Source: Verrucomicrobiota bacterium (GTDB lineage Bacteria; Verrucomicrobiota; Verrucomicrobiia; Limisphaerales; UBA1096). Taken from it: DNA of 64,000 nucleotides. Position numbers and translations under genes: made by a program. Below are positions 42,793 to 51,156 of the stretch, piece by piece (the stretch's first letter is position 1; every line of letters begins with the position of its first letter). The DNA lies in assembly GCA_030749225.1 (NCBI GenBank), contig JASMKO010000013.1, positions 1-64,000 on the forward strand, written 5' to 3'. The notes under the pieces are model-generated. The model was not told the origin of the DNA. It made no database searches and saw only the letters and a program-made list of their open reading frames with translations.

Positions 42793-43184
42793 TTTGATTT
42801 TTCATCCCTTAATTCTGCAGCTGTTTTGCCGCCATGCTTGCGGAGGAGAGCGATGATTTCGTTTTGGGAGAAGTTTTCCGCGCAATCGAGTGGCGTTTCG
42901 CCGTCGGAGTTCACCGCGTTCACGTTTGCTTTGGTTGCGATGAGTAGTTCCACGATATCCGAGTGGCCGCACCACGCCGCCCAATGCAGGGACGATGCGC
43001 CGTACTGTCCGTCCCTGGTGTTCGCATCGGTACCAGCAACCAGGTGCCGCCGGACGACTTCCCTGTTCCCTGCCTCGGCAGCAGCCCAAATGGGTGTCCC
43101 GGGCGTTAGAATGGCTGCTGGCTCTGGAGTTGCACATCCTGCCAGCAACACAGCTAAGGTGGTTGTTAGTAGGAGTGACTTCAT
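42789..43184 (-). CDS. Small ankyrin-repeat lipoprotein
   Basis: Signal peptide MKSLLLTTTLAVLLAGCATP with lipobox AGCA. Two to three ankyrin repeats (TPIWAAAEAGNREVVRRHLV, ASSLHWAAWCGHSDIVELLI, GETPLDCAENFSQNEIIALL) end in LRKHGGKTAAELRDEKSK, the tail of the family also at 2847, 30206 and 31446. At 131 residues it is the shortest member. It lies upstream of, and overlaps by 4 bp, the original start of the GH99 gene, just as the 31446 member overlaps a DUF1080 gene. This suggests that these lipoproteins accompany secreted carbohydrate enzymes. Confidence 0.9.
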   Translation of the reverse strand: MKSLLLTTTLAVLLAGCATPEPAAILTPGTPIWAAAEAGNREVVRRHLVAGTDANTRDGQYGASSLHWAAWCGHSDIVELLIATKANVNAVNSDGETPLDCAENFSQNEIIALLRKHGGKTAAELRDEKSK

Positions 43185-43357
43185 AAGACTACTGGCTGGG
43201 AAACCTAGAAAAATGGTTGAAAATTAACAAACCCAATCCTTCAAAAACAAGTTCGGCAGGCAAGAGGCGGTTGGATGGACGAGCCCGGGAGTCCGTTATT
43301 TAGCCAAGCGTTTTCTTGATTGTCTAGAAGTGTTGAGGACACAATCTCTCGCGTTCA

Positions 43358-44608
43358 ATGTATCTCTCAAGCAAACTCCATCAGCAACACCTCAACGTGA
43401 CGCGGCGTTACTTCTTGCAACTGGGTGCGGTTGGTTTTGCCGCGCTGAAGCCTCTGCAGGCTTGGGCGTATTCCGACCAAGCCCTTCTCGATGAGGCAAC
43501 GGCTGACTTGGGATATTTCACGCCTCAGGATGATTTCGACACGGTTGAGCGTGGCGATCCCCTGCCGTACACACTGCCTTTGGCCAAGCGCCTTGAGGTC
43601 GGCTTGGAACGGGAAACCTGGAAGCTCGATGTTGTGCCGGATCCCGAGAGCAATCCGCAGATGGGCAACCCGCTCTCGAGGGCGAAGGGCAACGCGCTGG
43701 ATTTCAACGGGCTCATGAAGCTCGCCGGGCAACATGCGGTGCGGTTTCTCAAGGTCATGACCTGCAACAATATGAGTGAATTTCTAGGCATGGGCTTGTG
43801 GGAGGGGGTGCCGCTGCGCGATGTTATTTGGGCCACCAAACCAACGGTGAACATCCGGCGTGTGTTTTACTACGGCCATCACAACGAGGATCCCAAGCAG
43901 ATGTTCCGGAGTTCACTGCCGATCGGCCGCGTGCTTGAGGATCCGCCGGGCGACAACCCGGTGATCCTCTGTTACAAGCTCAATGGTCAATGGCTCACTG
44001 GCAAACGAGGTGGCCCAGTGCGAATGCTGGTACCCGATGCCTACGGCTTCAAGTCAGTCAAGTGGCTTAAGAGCGTTGTGCTTACCAACAATTATCAGGC
44101 CAATGATACCTATGCCGGTGGCAACAACGACATCGACAGCTGGATGAAAACCATGAGCCGGTTTCACTTTAAGCCGGAAAAGGCCAAGGCTGGGGAGCCG
44201 ATCCCGGTGACCGGATGGGCACAGGTTGGCGTGGGCGGTCTTAGCAAGGTGCAGATTTGGATCAATCCGAAGGAGAACGAGTGGCCTGAGGACGATCCAT
44301 ACTTTAACAGGGCACCTTGGCGAGATGCGACGATCCTGCCGCCACCCAGCCGATGGGGTGGTGACCTGCCCGACGGCAGGCTGCCGGACAACGTGCAGTT
44401 CTTTGGTAGAAACGGCCAACCGGAACATTGGCCCATGCGCTACACCCTTGCACACTGGGCCACGTTGCTGAAGGGGATCGAGCCCGGCAATTACGATGTG
44501 CGCTGTCGGACCATTGACCTCAACGGCATCGCCCAGCCGATGCCACGCCCGTTCCGTAAGTCCGGTCGCAACACCATCCAGAAATTCTCGCTGACGGTTG
44601 AGGCTTAA
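43358..44608 (+). CDS. Sulfite-oxidase-type molybdopterin oxidoreductase, Tat-exported
   Basis: A Tat-like signal (TRRYFLQLGAVGFAAL) precedes the molybdopterin-binding fold of the sulfite oxidase family. The Mo-ligating Cys is in LKVMTCNNMSEFLGMGLWEG, followed by GVPLRDVIW; KRGGPVRMLVPDAYGFKSVK and WLKSVVLTNN are the family's second block. A C-terminal Ig-like dimerisation-type domain is present (AGEPIPVTGWAQVGVGGLSK). It probably works in the periplasm on sulfite or another oxo-acceptor, with a cytochrome as electron acceptor; the haem-rich neighbour at 44690 is a possible but unproven partner. Stands at the head of the plus-strand run. Confidence 0.9.
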   Translation: MYLSSKLHQQHLNVTRRYFLQLGAVGFAALKPLQAWAYSDQALLDEATADLGYFTPQDDFDTVERGDPLPYTLPLAKRLEVGLERETWKLDVVPDPESNPQMGNPLSRAKGNALDFNGLMKLAGQHAVRFLKVMTCNNMSEFLGMGLWEGVPLRDVIWATKPTVNIRRVFYYGHHNEDPKQMFRSSLPIGRVLEDPPGDNPVILCYKLNGQWLTGKRGGPVRMLVPDAYGFKSVKWLKSVVLTNNYQANDTYAGGNNDIDSWMKTMSRFHFKPEKAKAGEPIPVTGWAQVGVGGLSKVQIWINPKENEWPEDDPYFNRAPWRDATILPPPSRWGGDLPDGRLPDNVQFFGRNGQPEHWPMRYTLAHWATLLKGIEPGNYDVRCRTIDLNGIAQPMPRPFRKSGRNTIQKFSLTVEA

Positions 44609-44689
44609 GCATTTTTCAAATCTCTTCACTTGAGGTTTGAAGTGCGGCCTCATCGGGAAGGTCGCCCCGCCAAATTAGGCTTGCCTGGT

Positions 44690-47074
44690 ATGTCGCTGGG
44701 TTGGAGGATTCGTGTCGTCTTTATTTTGAGTCCATTCATTCCGTTGAATTATCGCCGCTTGGCCAAGGCGACCGGCTTGGCCGCCGCATTGGCTGTCGGC
44801 TTGGCCAGGCCGGGGGCGGCGGAGATCGATTTCAACCGGGATATCCGGCCGGTGCTTTCTCGGAACTGTTTCCAATGCCACGGGCCGGATGCTGCCAAGC
44901 GCAAGGCCGGGCTTCGGCTCGACACGCGCGAGGGTGCGACCGAGGCGCGCGACGGCGTGCGGGCGATCGATCCGGCAGGTTTGGCCAAGAGCGAGTTGCT
45001 GGCACGCATCGCGGCCGCCGACCCCGACACGCGAATGCCGCCGCCGGAGGCGAACCGTCAACTGACCGCGGGGCAGGTGAAGTTGTTGGCTGAGTGGGTC
45101 AAGGCTGGTGGCGATTACGATCGGCATTGGGCGTTCAAGCAACCGGTTCGCCGGCCGCTGCCAGGCCTGGCTCCTGAGCGGCGCGCCTGGGCGAAAAACA
45201 CGGTCGATGTTTTTGTCGCGGCAAAGCTGGCAGAGGCCGGCGTTGATCCATCGCCGGAAGCGGCCAAGGCGACCCTGTTGCGCCGCGTGAGCCTCGACCT
45301 GGTTGGTCTGCCGCCGTCGCCGGAGCAGATTGCTGCGTTTGTGAATGATGCAAGCGCCGATGCATTCGAAAAGGTGGTGGATAATTTGCTGCAATCGCCG
45401 TACTACGGCGAGCGTTGGGGACGCCATTGGCTGGACGCTGCGCGTTATGCCGACTCCGACGGCTACAGCCACGATGCCGCACGCTCGATGTGGCCGTACC
45501 GAGACTGGGTCATTTCTGCGGTGAACAGCGACCTGGCCTTTGACCAGTTTATCGTCGAGCAACTTGCCGGCGATTTGTTGCCGGACGCCACGTTGGCCCA
45601 GCGTGTGGCCACCGGGTTTCACCGCAACACGCAGATCAACACCGAGGGCGGGGTGGACAAGGAGCAGTTTCGCATCGACTCGATCTTCGATCGCCTTGTT
45701 ACCACCGGCGAGGTGATGTTTGGGTTGACCCTTGGCTGCGCCCAATGCCATGAGCACAAGTATGATCCGGTTTCACAGACAGAATACTACCAGCTGTTTG
45801 CCTTTTTTAACAATGCGGACGAGCCGCGCATCGAAGCGCCGACGCCCGTGGTCACGGCTAGGCGCGGCGAGCACGGTGCCCGCGTGAGGCAGCTTGAGGC
45901 CAAGCTGAAATCGTTGACCAAGGAGGATGCCGGGCGCAAGTCGGTCGAAGTCAGCTTGGCCAAGCTGAGAAAGGCGCGGCCAAGCGCGGCGACAACATTG
46001 GTGATGGCTAGGCGCAAGGAGCCCCGCACCACTCGGCGGTTCGTGCAGGGAGACTTCACACGGCCGGCGGAGACCGTGCAGCCTGGCACGCCCGCGTCGC
46101 TGCATCCCCTGGACAAGCCGACGCCGGACCGGCTCGATTTTGCCCGCTGGGTCGCCGACCGCGACAACCCGCTGTTGGCTCGCGTGACGGTGAACCGCAC
46201 TTGGCAGCACCTGTTCGGGCGAGGCATCGTGGAGACGGAAAACGATTTTGGTTCGCAAGGCATCCCGCCGACGCACCCGAAGCTGCTCGACTGGTTGGCG
46301 GTCGAATTTATGGAGAACGGATGGAGCCTGAAGCAGATTCACCGGTTGATCGTGACTTCGGCGACGTACCGACAGGCATCCTCCGTGCGCCGTTCCGATC
46401 TTGATCAGCTTGATCCGCACAACAGACTTCTGGCCAGGCAGTCGCGTTTTCGGCTGGATGCTGAGGTGGTGCGTGATTTGGCCTTGGCCTCAAGCGGGTT
46501 GCTCAGCGAGAAGATGGGCGGGCCAGGGGTTTTCCCGCCGCAGCCGGACGGCTGCATGGACCTTGGCCAGCACCGCAAAACGTGGAAGGTCAGCAGCGGT
46601 GAGGACCGGTTCCGCCGGGCTGCCTATACGTATCGCTGGCGCAACACGCCGCACCCAGCACTGAAGGTGTTTGACGCCCCGGACGGTCTCGCCACTTGCA
46701 CGCGCCGTATTCGCTCGAACACGCCGCTGCAGGCGCTGACGCTGATGAACGACCCGGCGTTCGTAGAGTTGGCGGTCGGCTTGGCTAGGCGGCTGATGAC
46801 GGAGGAGGAAAGTTCAGCGAACCGCATTCGGCTTGGCTTTCAGCTTTGTCTGGGTCGTGAACCAGATGCTGAGGAATTGAGACTGCTTACTGAGTTGGTT
46901 GCAGTCCAGCAAACTGAATTTGCGGCACAAGCTGCTGAGGCCAAGGCAGTAGTGTCCAAGGCGTCTTCGCTTGGCCAAGTGGGAAAGCAGGTCGGCAGCG
47001 ATGCGGCGCTGGCGGCGTGGACGATGGCCTCGCGTGTATTGCTCAACCTCGACGAAACGATCACCCGCGAATGA
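44690..47074 (+). CDS. PSCyt1/DUF1549/DUF1553 secreted cytochrome-type protein (second copy)
   Basis: Signal region followed by IDFNRDIRPVLSRNCFQCHG (haem motif CFQCH), then DUF1549 (VDVFVAAKLAEAGVDPSPEA, HWLDAARYADSDGYSHD, GCAQCHEHKYDP) and DUF1553 (LARVTVNRTWQHLFGRG to LTLMNDPAFVELAVGL). Between the DUFs lies a Lys-rich helical stretch. The ATG at 44690 is chosen over a TTG at 44630. The stop overlaps the start of the DUF1501 gene (ATGA, 47071-47074). It shares the order, but not close sequence, with the pair at 7120-10812. Three exact palindromes (44758, 45955, 46970) lie inside it. Confidence 0.92.
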   Translation: MSLGWRIRVVFILSPFIPLNYRRLAKATGLAAALAVGLARPGAAEIDFNRDIRPVLSRNCFQCHGPDAAKRKAGLRLDTREGATEARDGVRAIDPAGLAKSELLARIAAADPDTRMPPPEANRQLTAGQVKLLAEWVKAGGDYDRHWAFKQPVRRPLPGLAPERRAWAKNTVDVFVAAKLAEAGVDPSPEAAKATLLRRVSLDLVGLPPSPEQIAAFVNDASADAFEKVVDNLLQSPYYGERWGRHWLDAARYADSDGYSHDAARSMWPYRDWVISAVNSDLAFDQFIVEQLAGDLLPDATLAQRVATGFHRNTQINTEGGVDKEQFRIDSIFDRLVTTGEVMFGLTLGCAQCHEHKYDPVSQTEYYQLFAFFNNADEPRIEAPTPVVTARRGEHGARVRQLEAKLKSLTKEDAGRKSVEVSLAKLRKARPSAATTLVMARRKEPRTTRRFVQGDFTRPAETVQPGTPASLHPLDKPTPDRLDFARWVADRDNPLLARVTVNRTWQHLFGRGIVETENDFGSQGIPPTHPKLLDWLAVEFMENGWSLKQIHRLIVTSATYRQASSVRRSDLDQLDPHNRLLARQSRFRLDAEVVRDLALASSGLLSEKMGGPGVFPPQPDGCMDLGQHRKTWKVSSGEDRFRRAAYTYRWRNTPHPALKVFDAPDGLATCTRRIRSNTPLQALTLMNDPAFVELAVGLARRLMTEEESSANRIRLGFQLCLGREPDAEELRLLTELVAVQQTEFAAQAAEAKAVVSKASSLGQVGKQVGSDAALAAWTMASRVLLNLDETITRE

Positions 47075-48537
47075 TGAACGCTTTGAAGGACAGCCAAGTG
47101 CGGCAGGCGATGGATTTACAGCAGCTTACCCGGCGGCATTTCTTCAGCCACTGCTCGATGGGCCTGGGTTCGATCGCGCTCGGTTCGCTGCTGGGCGACG
47201 GCTTGGCGAAGGCGGCTGGCGAGAACCCGTTTCAGCCCGGCAAACCGCATTTCACGCCGAGGGCGAAGAACGTCATTTACATGTTCATGGCTGGCGGTCC
47301 GTCGCAGTTGGAACTGTTCGATTGGAAGCCGGAACTGGCCCGGCGCACCGGTGGCGACATTCCCGAGGAGTTCATCAAAGGCAAGCGATTTGCCTTCATG
47401 GATAGCAGTTTCAAGGATCAAAAAAAACTGCTCGGACCGGTGAAAAAATTTGATCAGCACGGCCAGAGCGGCATGTGGTTCAGCGAGAACATCCCACACA
47501 TCGGCGGCATCGCCGACGAGATGACAATGTTTCGCACGTGCAAAACGAATCTGTTCAACCATGCGCCAGCCAAGCTGTTCATGAACACCGGCACCGGGGT
47601 TTTTGGTCGGCCCAGCATGGGATCGTGGGTGACCTACGGTATCGGCAGCGAGTCGCAGAGTTTGCCGGGGTTCGTGGTGCTGCACTCCGGCCCGCGCGGT
47701 CCACGTGGCGGGGCATCCAACTGGGGGAGCGGCTTTTTGCCGACCACTTACCAGGGGGTGCCGCTGCGGGGTTCCGGAGATCCGATTCTGAACCTGGCCA
47801 ACCCGGCCGGCGTCACCACCGGACGCCAGCGAGCCTCGATCGATCTCATCAACAAGCTTAACCTGAAGCGCCTGGTGGCGACAGGTGATCCGGAGATCAA
47901 CACGCGCATCGCCTCGTACGAGATGGCATACCGCATGCAGGCCAGCGCGCCTGAGTTGATTGATATTTCCGGCGAATCAAAGGCGACCCTTGACCTTTAT
48001 GGCATCGAGCGGGGCAAACCGAGTTTTGCAAACAACTGCCTCCTGGCTCGCCGGTTGGTGCAGCGTGGCACGCGTTTCGTGCAGTTGTACCACACAAACT
48101 GGGACAGCCACGGCGGTCCGGGCGAGACGTTGAACAAGGATTTCGACAAGGTGACCCACGACGTCGACCGGGCCAGCGCGGCATTGGTGAAGGATCTCAA
48201 GGTGCACGGAATGCTCGATGACACGCTGGTGATCTGGGGTGGTGAGTTTGGGCGGACACCGATGAGTGAGGCGCGGCAAACGGCAGGGCGCAACCATCAC
48301 ATCGACGCATTCACCATGTGGATGGCCGGAGGCGGCATCAAGCCCGGCAACATTGTCGGCGAGACGGATGAGTTTGGGTTTGGTGCGATCGATCAGGAGT
48401 GCCATGTGCACGACCTGCACGCGACGGTGCTGCACCTACTCGGTCTCGATCACGAGCGATTGACTTTTCGCACCCAGGGCCGCGATTACCGCCTCACGGA
48501 TATCCACGGCAACGTGATTGAGGATGCGCTGGGATAG
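47071..48537 (+). CDS. DUF1501 exported protein (second copy)
   Basis: Twin-arginine-like start (LTRRHFFSHCSMGLGSIALG), then VIYMFMAGGPSQLELFDWKP, RRLVQRGTRFVQLYHTNWDS, LVIWGGEFGRTPM and RNHHIDAFTMWMAGGGIKPG, the same blocks as in the DUF1501 protein at 9394. The start ATG 47071 overlaps the previous stop by 4 bp, so translation is coupled with the cytochrome-type partner. Its role is presumed to be hydrolytic or binding in the periplasm; activity is not known for the family. Confidence 0.93.
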   Translation: MMNALKDSQVRQAMDLQQLTRRHFFSHCSMGLGSIALGSLLGDGLAKAAGENPFQPGKPHFTPRAKNVIYMFMAGGPSQLELFDWKPELARRTGGDIPEEFIKGKRFAFMDSSFKDQKKLLGPVKKFDQHGQSGMWFSENIPHIGGIADEMTMFRTCKTNLFNHAPAKLFMNTGTGVFGRPSMGSWVTYGIGSESQSLPGFVVLHSGPRGPRGGASNWGSGFLPTTYQGVPLRGSGDPILNLANPAGVTTGRQRASIDLINKLNLKRLVATGDPEINTRIASYEMAYRMQASAPELIDISGESKATLDLYGIERGKPSFANNCLLARRLVQRGTRFVQLYHTNWDSHGGPGETLNKDFDKVTHDVDRASAALVKDLKVHGMLDDTLVIWGGEFGRTPMSEARQTAGRNHHIDAFTMWMAGGGIKPGNIVGETDEFGFGAIDQECHVHDLHATVLHLLGLDHERLTFRTQGRDYRLTDIHGNVIEDALG

Positions 48538-48664
48538 GGGACAGTGCCAAAAGATCCAACGACCAATTCGTGATTTTTTGTAACCATTTTGCTCGAAATT
48601 GCGTTTGTTTCACGTTGGGGTTGACTGCTTGGGCTTGGCCTGTGACCTTGGCGAGAGTGAAATC

Positions 48665-49384
48665 GTGAAAAACGGAGGAAAGTTGGTGTTGGCGGTGGCT
48701 GTCTTCGGCATTTTTATATTGTCTGTCGAGACCGTGCGGTCGATCGAAAACCCGTCTCGAACCATCAGCAACCGCAATGCGTTTGATCTCACCGGTGAGC
48801 CGCCCCCCGCACCAAAGGCCGCCCCCGAGCCGCTCAAAAGCGAGGATGTCAAGCTGACCGGGATTTACCGCCGGGAGGGTGTGGAGCGCGCGGCATTGGC
48901 ATTGGTCGATTCCAAGAAAAAGAGCGAGCCTCCCAAGTACCTGCAACTGGCTGCCGGCGAAAAAAAGGACGGTATCGAGATCGTTTCTATCGACAAACCA
49001 ACGGGCAAGGTCACCATTCGGGAGTTCGGTGAACTGCGCAGCCTGACCTTCAAGGAGGATGCCTTCAAGACCTCTGTGTCCAAGGCGCCCCGAACCTCCT
49101 CGAGAAGTTCCTCCTCAAAGTCGTCCAGTTCCAGTGCGAATGCCAAGAAGGCGGCTGAACTTAAGGCCTCTATCGAGAAGAAACGTGCCGAGGAGGCGGC
49201 CAAGCGTTCTCGGGACAGCGGATCATCATCGCGGGCGGATGAATGGCGGCAGCGGCTTTCCAATATGTCGGACGCAGACCGGCAGCGTGTCGAACAGCAG
49301 ATTCGCGAGCGGTTCAGCAGCCGGGGCGGGAGCGATGGGAGAGGGGACCGTGCGGGGGACGGACGTCGCGGGCGCGGACGGTAG
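48665..49384 (+). CDS. GspC/PilP-like inner-membrane-anchored periplasmic protein
   Basis: From GTG 48665: a single N-terminal membrane helix (KLVLAVAVFGIFILSVETV), then NRNAFDLTGEPPPAPKAAPE with a Pro-rich linker, and an HR-domain-like beta module (VKLTGIYRREGVERAALALV, KYLQLAAGEKKDGIEIVSID, LRSLTF) as in GspC or PilP. A Ser-rich, then Arg/Gly-rich, tail of about 100 residues makes up the rest and has a helical segment (KAAELKASIEKKRAEEAAKR). By analogy, it would link an inner-membrane platform to a secretin. No other gsp/pil genes are adjacent. A TTG at 48599 would add 22 residues ahead of the helix. Confidence 0.6.
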   Translation: MKNGGKLVLAVAVFGIFILSVETVRSIENPSRTISNRNAFDLTGEPPPAPKAAPEPLKSEDVKLTGIYRREGVERAALALVDSKKKSEPPKYLQLAAGEKKDGIEIVSIDKPTGKVTIREFGELRSLTFKEDAFKTSVSKAPRTSSRSSSSKSSSSSANAKKAAELKASIEKKRAEEAAKRSRDSGSSSRADEWRQRLSNMSDADRQRVEQQIRERFSSRGGSDGRGDRAGDGRRGRGR

Positions 49385-49430
49385 TCCTCCATTTAACGTT
49401 CCATCGTCCAAGCGCGTTTGGCCAAGTGAC

Positions 49431-49457
49431 AAAAAAAGCGGAGCCATCTGGCTCCGC
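49431..49457 (-). terminator. Rho-independent terminator of hsp20
   Basis: On the minus strand, GCGGAGCC-AGAT-GGCTCCGC (stem 8 bp, 49438-49457) is followed by seven T (49431-49437). It lies 30 bp beyond the hsp20 stop and also just after the GspC-like gene on the other strand. Confidence 0.85.
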
Positions 49458-49486
49458 CTTGCGCAGGTCGTGGTCCTTAATGCAAA

Positions 49487-49930
49487 TTATTCTGCGATGG
49501 AAACCTCGAACGGTTTGCTGGCCTCGACCTTTGGCAACTCGACCTTGAGTAGTCCGTTCTTGAACTCGGCCTTGATCTTTCCGTTCTCCACTCCGCTGCC
49601 CAGTTCGAACGAGCGGCTGAACTTGCCATAAGCCCGCTCGTAGCGGTGGCCAAATTCCTTACTTTCGCTGTGCTCGCTCTTGCGCTCGCCGGTCAGCGTC
49701 AGCACGCCATCTTCCAACGTCAGGTTGATGTCGTCCTTGGTCAGGCCGGGCAGATCGGCGGTCAGTGTATAGGCGTCGGTCGACTCGACAATATCCACCG
49801 GCGGGTTCCACGCACCGGCTTGGGCGGCCTTGGCCAAGCTCCCGATTGAGTCGTTGAACAGGGTGCCGAACACATCCTCAAACACATTCAGCGGATTCGC
49901 ATTTCGTTTCGTGCATGTCATCATACTCAT
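49487..49930 (-). CDS. Hsp20/alpha-crystallin small heat-shock protein
   Basis: An ATP-independent holdase. The alpha-crystallin domain spans about residues 43-140: PPVDIVESTDAYTLTADLPG, INLTLEDGVLTLTGERK, and GKFSRSFELGSGVENGKIKA with NGLLKVELPK. The C-terminal IxI motif is not seen, ending FEVSIAE. 147 residues. The ATG 49930 follows AGGAAA and overlaps the stop of a 35-codon open frame as ATGA. Expressed as a unit with its terminator at 49431. A palindrome (49829) encodes Leu-Ala-Lys in the N-terminal arm. Confidence 0.95.
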   Translation of the reverse strand: MSMMTCTKRNANPLNVFEDVFGTLFNDSIGSLAKAAQAGAWNPPVDIVESTDAYTLTADLPGLTKDDINLTLEDGVLTLTGERKSEHSESKEFGHRYERAYGKFSRSFELGSGVENGKIKAEFKNGLLKVELPKVEASKPFEVSIAE

Positions 49931-50034
49931 TTTCCTTTCTTTTCAGGGTTAAAGGTTTCTCTCAAACCAACTGCCGTACTTAATGCAAACCACATGCCAA
50001 GGACAAACATCCAAAAAAAGGCGAAAAACTGCAT
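49927..50034 (-). CDS. Putative 35-residue membrane micro-protein coupled to hsp20
   Basis: From ATG 50034 the frame reads MQFFAFFWMFVLGMWFALST and then a short polar tail (NPEKKGK) before TGA. It would be one transmembrane helix with a basic cytoplasmic end. Its stop overlaps the hsp20 ATG as ATGA, and its last Lys-Lys-Gly-Lys codons supply the AGGAAA that would serve hsp20 as a ribosome-binding site. No strong ribosome-binding site is seen upstream of its own ATG. It may be a coupling leader or a real small protein; the amino-acid pattern favours translation. Confidence 0.4.
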   Translation of the reverse strand: MQFFAFFWMFVLGMWFALSTAVGLRETFNPEKKGK

Positions 50035-50187
50035 AAATTTGACTGAAAAACGCTTAACAGGGACATAGTGACACATCTTTTCAGTGGCGATTGTCGGGAC
50101 AAATTGACACAAGTTACCCGCTTGGTCATGCCATTTCCATGTCCTGATCTTTACAGTATCGCGGGTGCATGGGCATGGTTTCGCGCG

Positions 50188-51156
50188 GTGAGCTTGGCCT
50201 ATTTTTTGAGGCGCGTGGTGATGCTGGTGCCGTTGGTGCTGACGATCAGTTTTCTCGCGTTTTGTCTTGTGCGCGTTGCGCCGGGCGGGCCGTTTGACAA
50301 GGAACGAGCGCCGGCCTCGCCGGACATCGAGCGCAACTTGAAGGCCAAGTACCACCTCGACGAGCCGCTGTGGCAGCAATATCTGCGGTTCGTTGGCATT
50401 GGCTTCGAGAAACGGGACGGCGAGTGGCGGGCGTTCGAGGGCGGTCTCGTGCGGGGCGACTTTGGGCCGTCGCTCAAGTACCGCAACCACTCGGTCAACG
50501 ATATCATAGCGCAAGGTCTGCCAGTGTCGCTGTCGTTGGGGATGCTGTCGTTCTGCTTCGCGCTGGGTATCGGGATACCACTTGGGGTCTGGACGGCGAT
50601 TCGGCGTGGGCGCTGGCAGGATCATGTCGGCAGCTTTGTTTCCATTCTCGCGGTGTGCATCCCGGCGTTTGTGCTGGGACCGGTATTGATCGTGTTGCTG
50701 GGTATCCGGTGGCCGCTGTTCCCGGTTGGGCTTTGGGGCGGGCCGTGGCATGTGATCCTGCCGGCGATCACGCTCGGCACCTATTTTGCCGGCAAGGTGT
50801 CGCGGCTGGCCCGCGAGGGGATGAGCCAGGCGCTGCAGTCGGACTTCATTACCACGGCGCGTGCCAAGGGGGTGAGTGAACGATCGATCATCCTGCGGCA
50901 CGCGCTGCGCGAGGGGTTGTTGCCGGTGGTGACGTACAGCGGTCCGCTGCTGGCCGACCTGCTGGTGGGATCGTTCGTGGTGGAGAATCTTTTTCAGATT
51001 CCCGGCATCGGGGTGTTCCTCGTGAGCAGTTCGATCAACCGCGACTACACGATGGTGGTGGGGCTGGTGATCCTGTACTCGGTGATGTTGCTGACGCTCA
51101 ATCTCATGGTCGATGTCGTTTACGGTCTGCTGGACAAGCGGGTGAAGTATGCCTGA
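50188..51156 (+). CDS. Peptide-type ABC transporter permease (DppB/OppB family)
   Basis: Six predicted membrane segments in the usual BPD_transp_1 order, starting YFLRRVVMLVPLVLTISFLA. Family motifs: LVRVAPGGPFDKE after the first helix, LDEPLWQQYLRFVG, and the EAA loop DFITTARAKGVSERSIILRH. The start GTG 50188 gives the typical N-terminus (SLAYFLRR); an upstream GTG at 50068 would add 40 foreign residues. It overlaps the partner permease by 8 bp. The binding protein and the two ATPases that normally accompany it are not in the window, so the transporter is split or uses shared subunits. Confidence 0.93.
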   Translation: MSLAYFLRRVVMLVPLVLTISFLAFCLVRVAPGGPFDKERAPASPDIERNLKAKYHLDEPLWQQYLRFVGIGFEKRDGEWRAFEGGLVRGDFGPSLKYRNHSVNDIIAQGLPVSLSLGMLSFCFALGIGIPLGVWTAIRRGRWQDHVGSFVSILAVCIPAFVLGPVLIVLLGIRWPLFPVGLWGGPWHVILPAITLGTYFAGKVSRLAREGMSQALQSDFITTARAKGVSERSIILRHALREGLLPVVTYSGPLLADLLVGSFVVENLFQIPGIGVFLVSSSINRDYTMVVGLVILYSVMLLTLNLMVDVVYGLLDKRVKYA

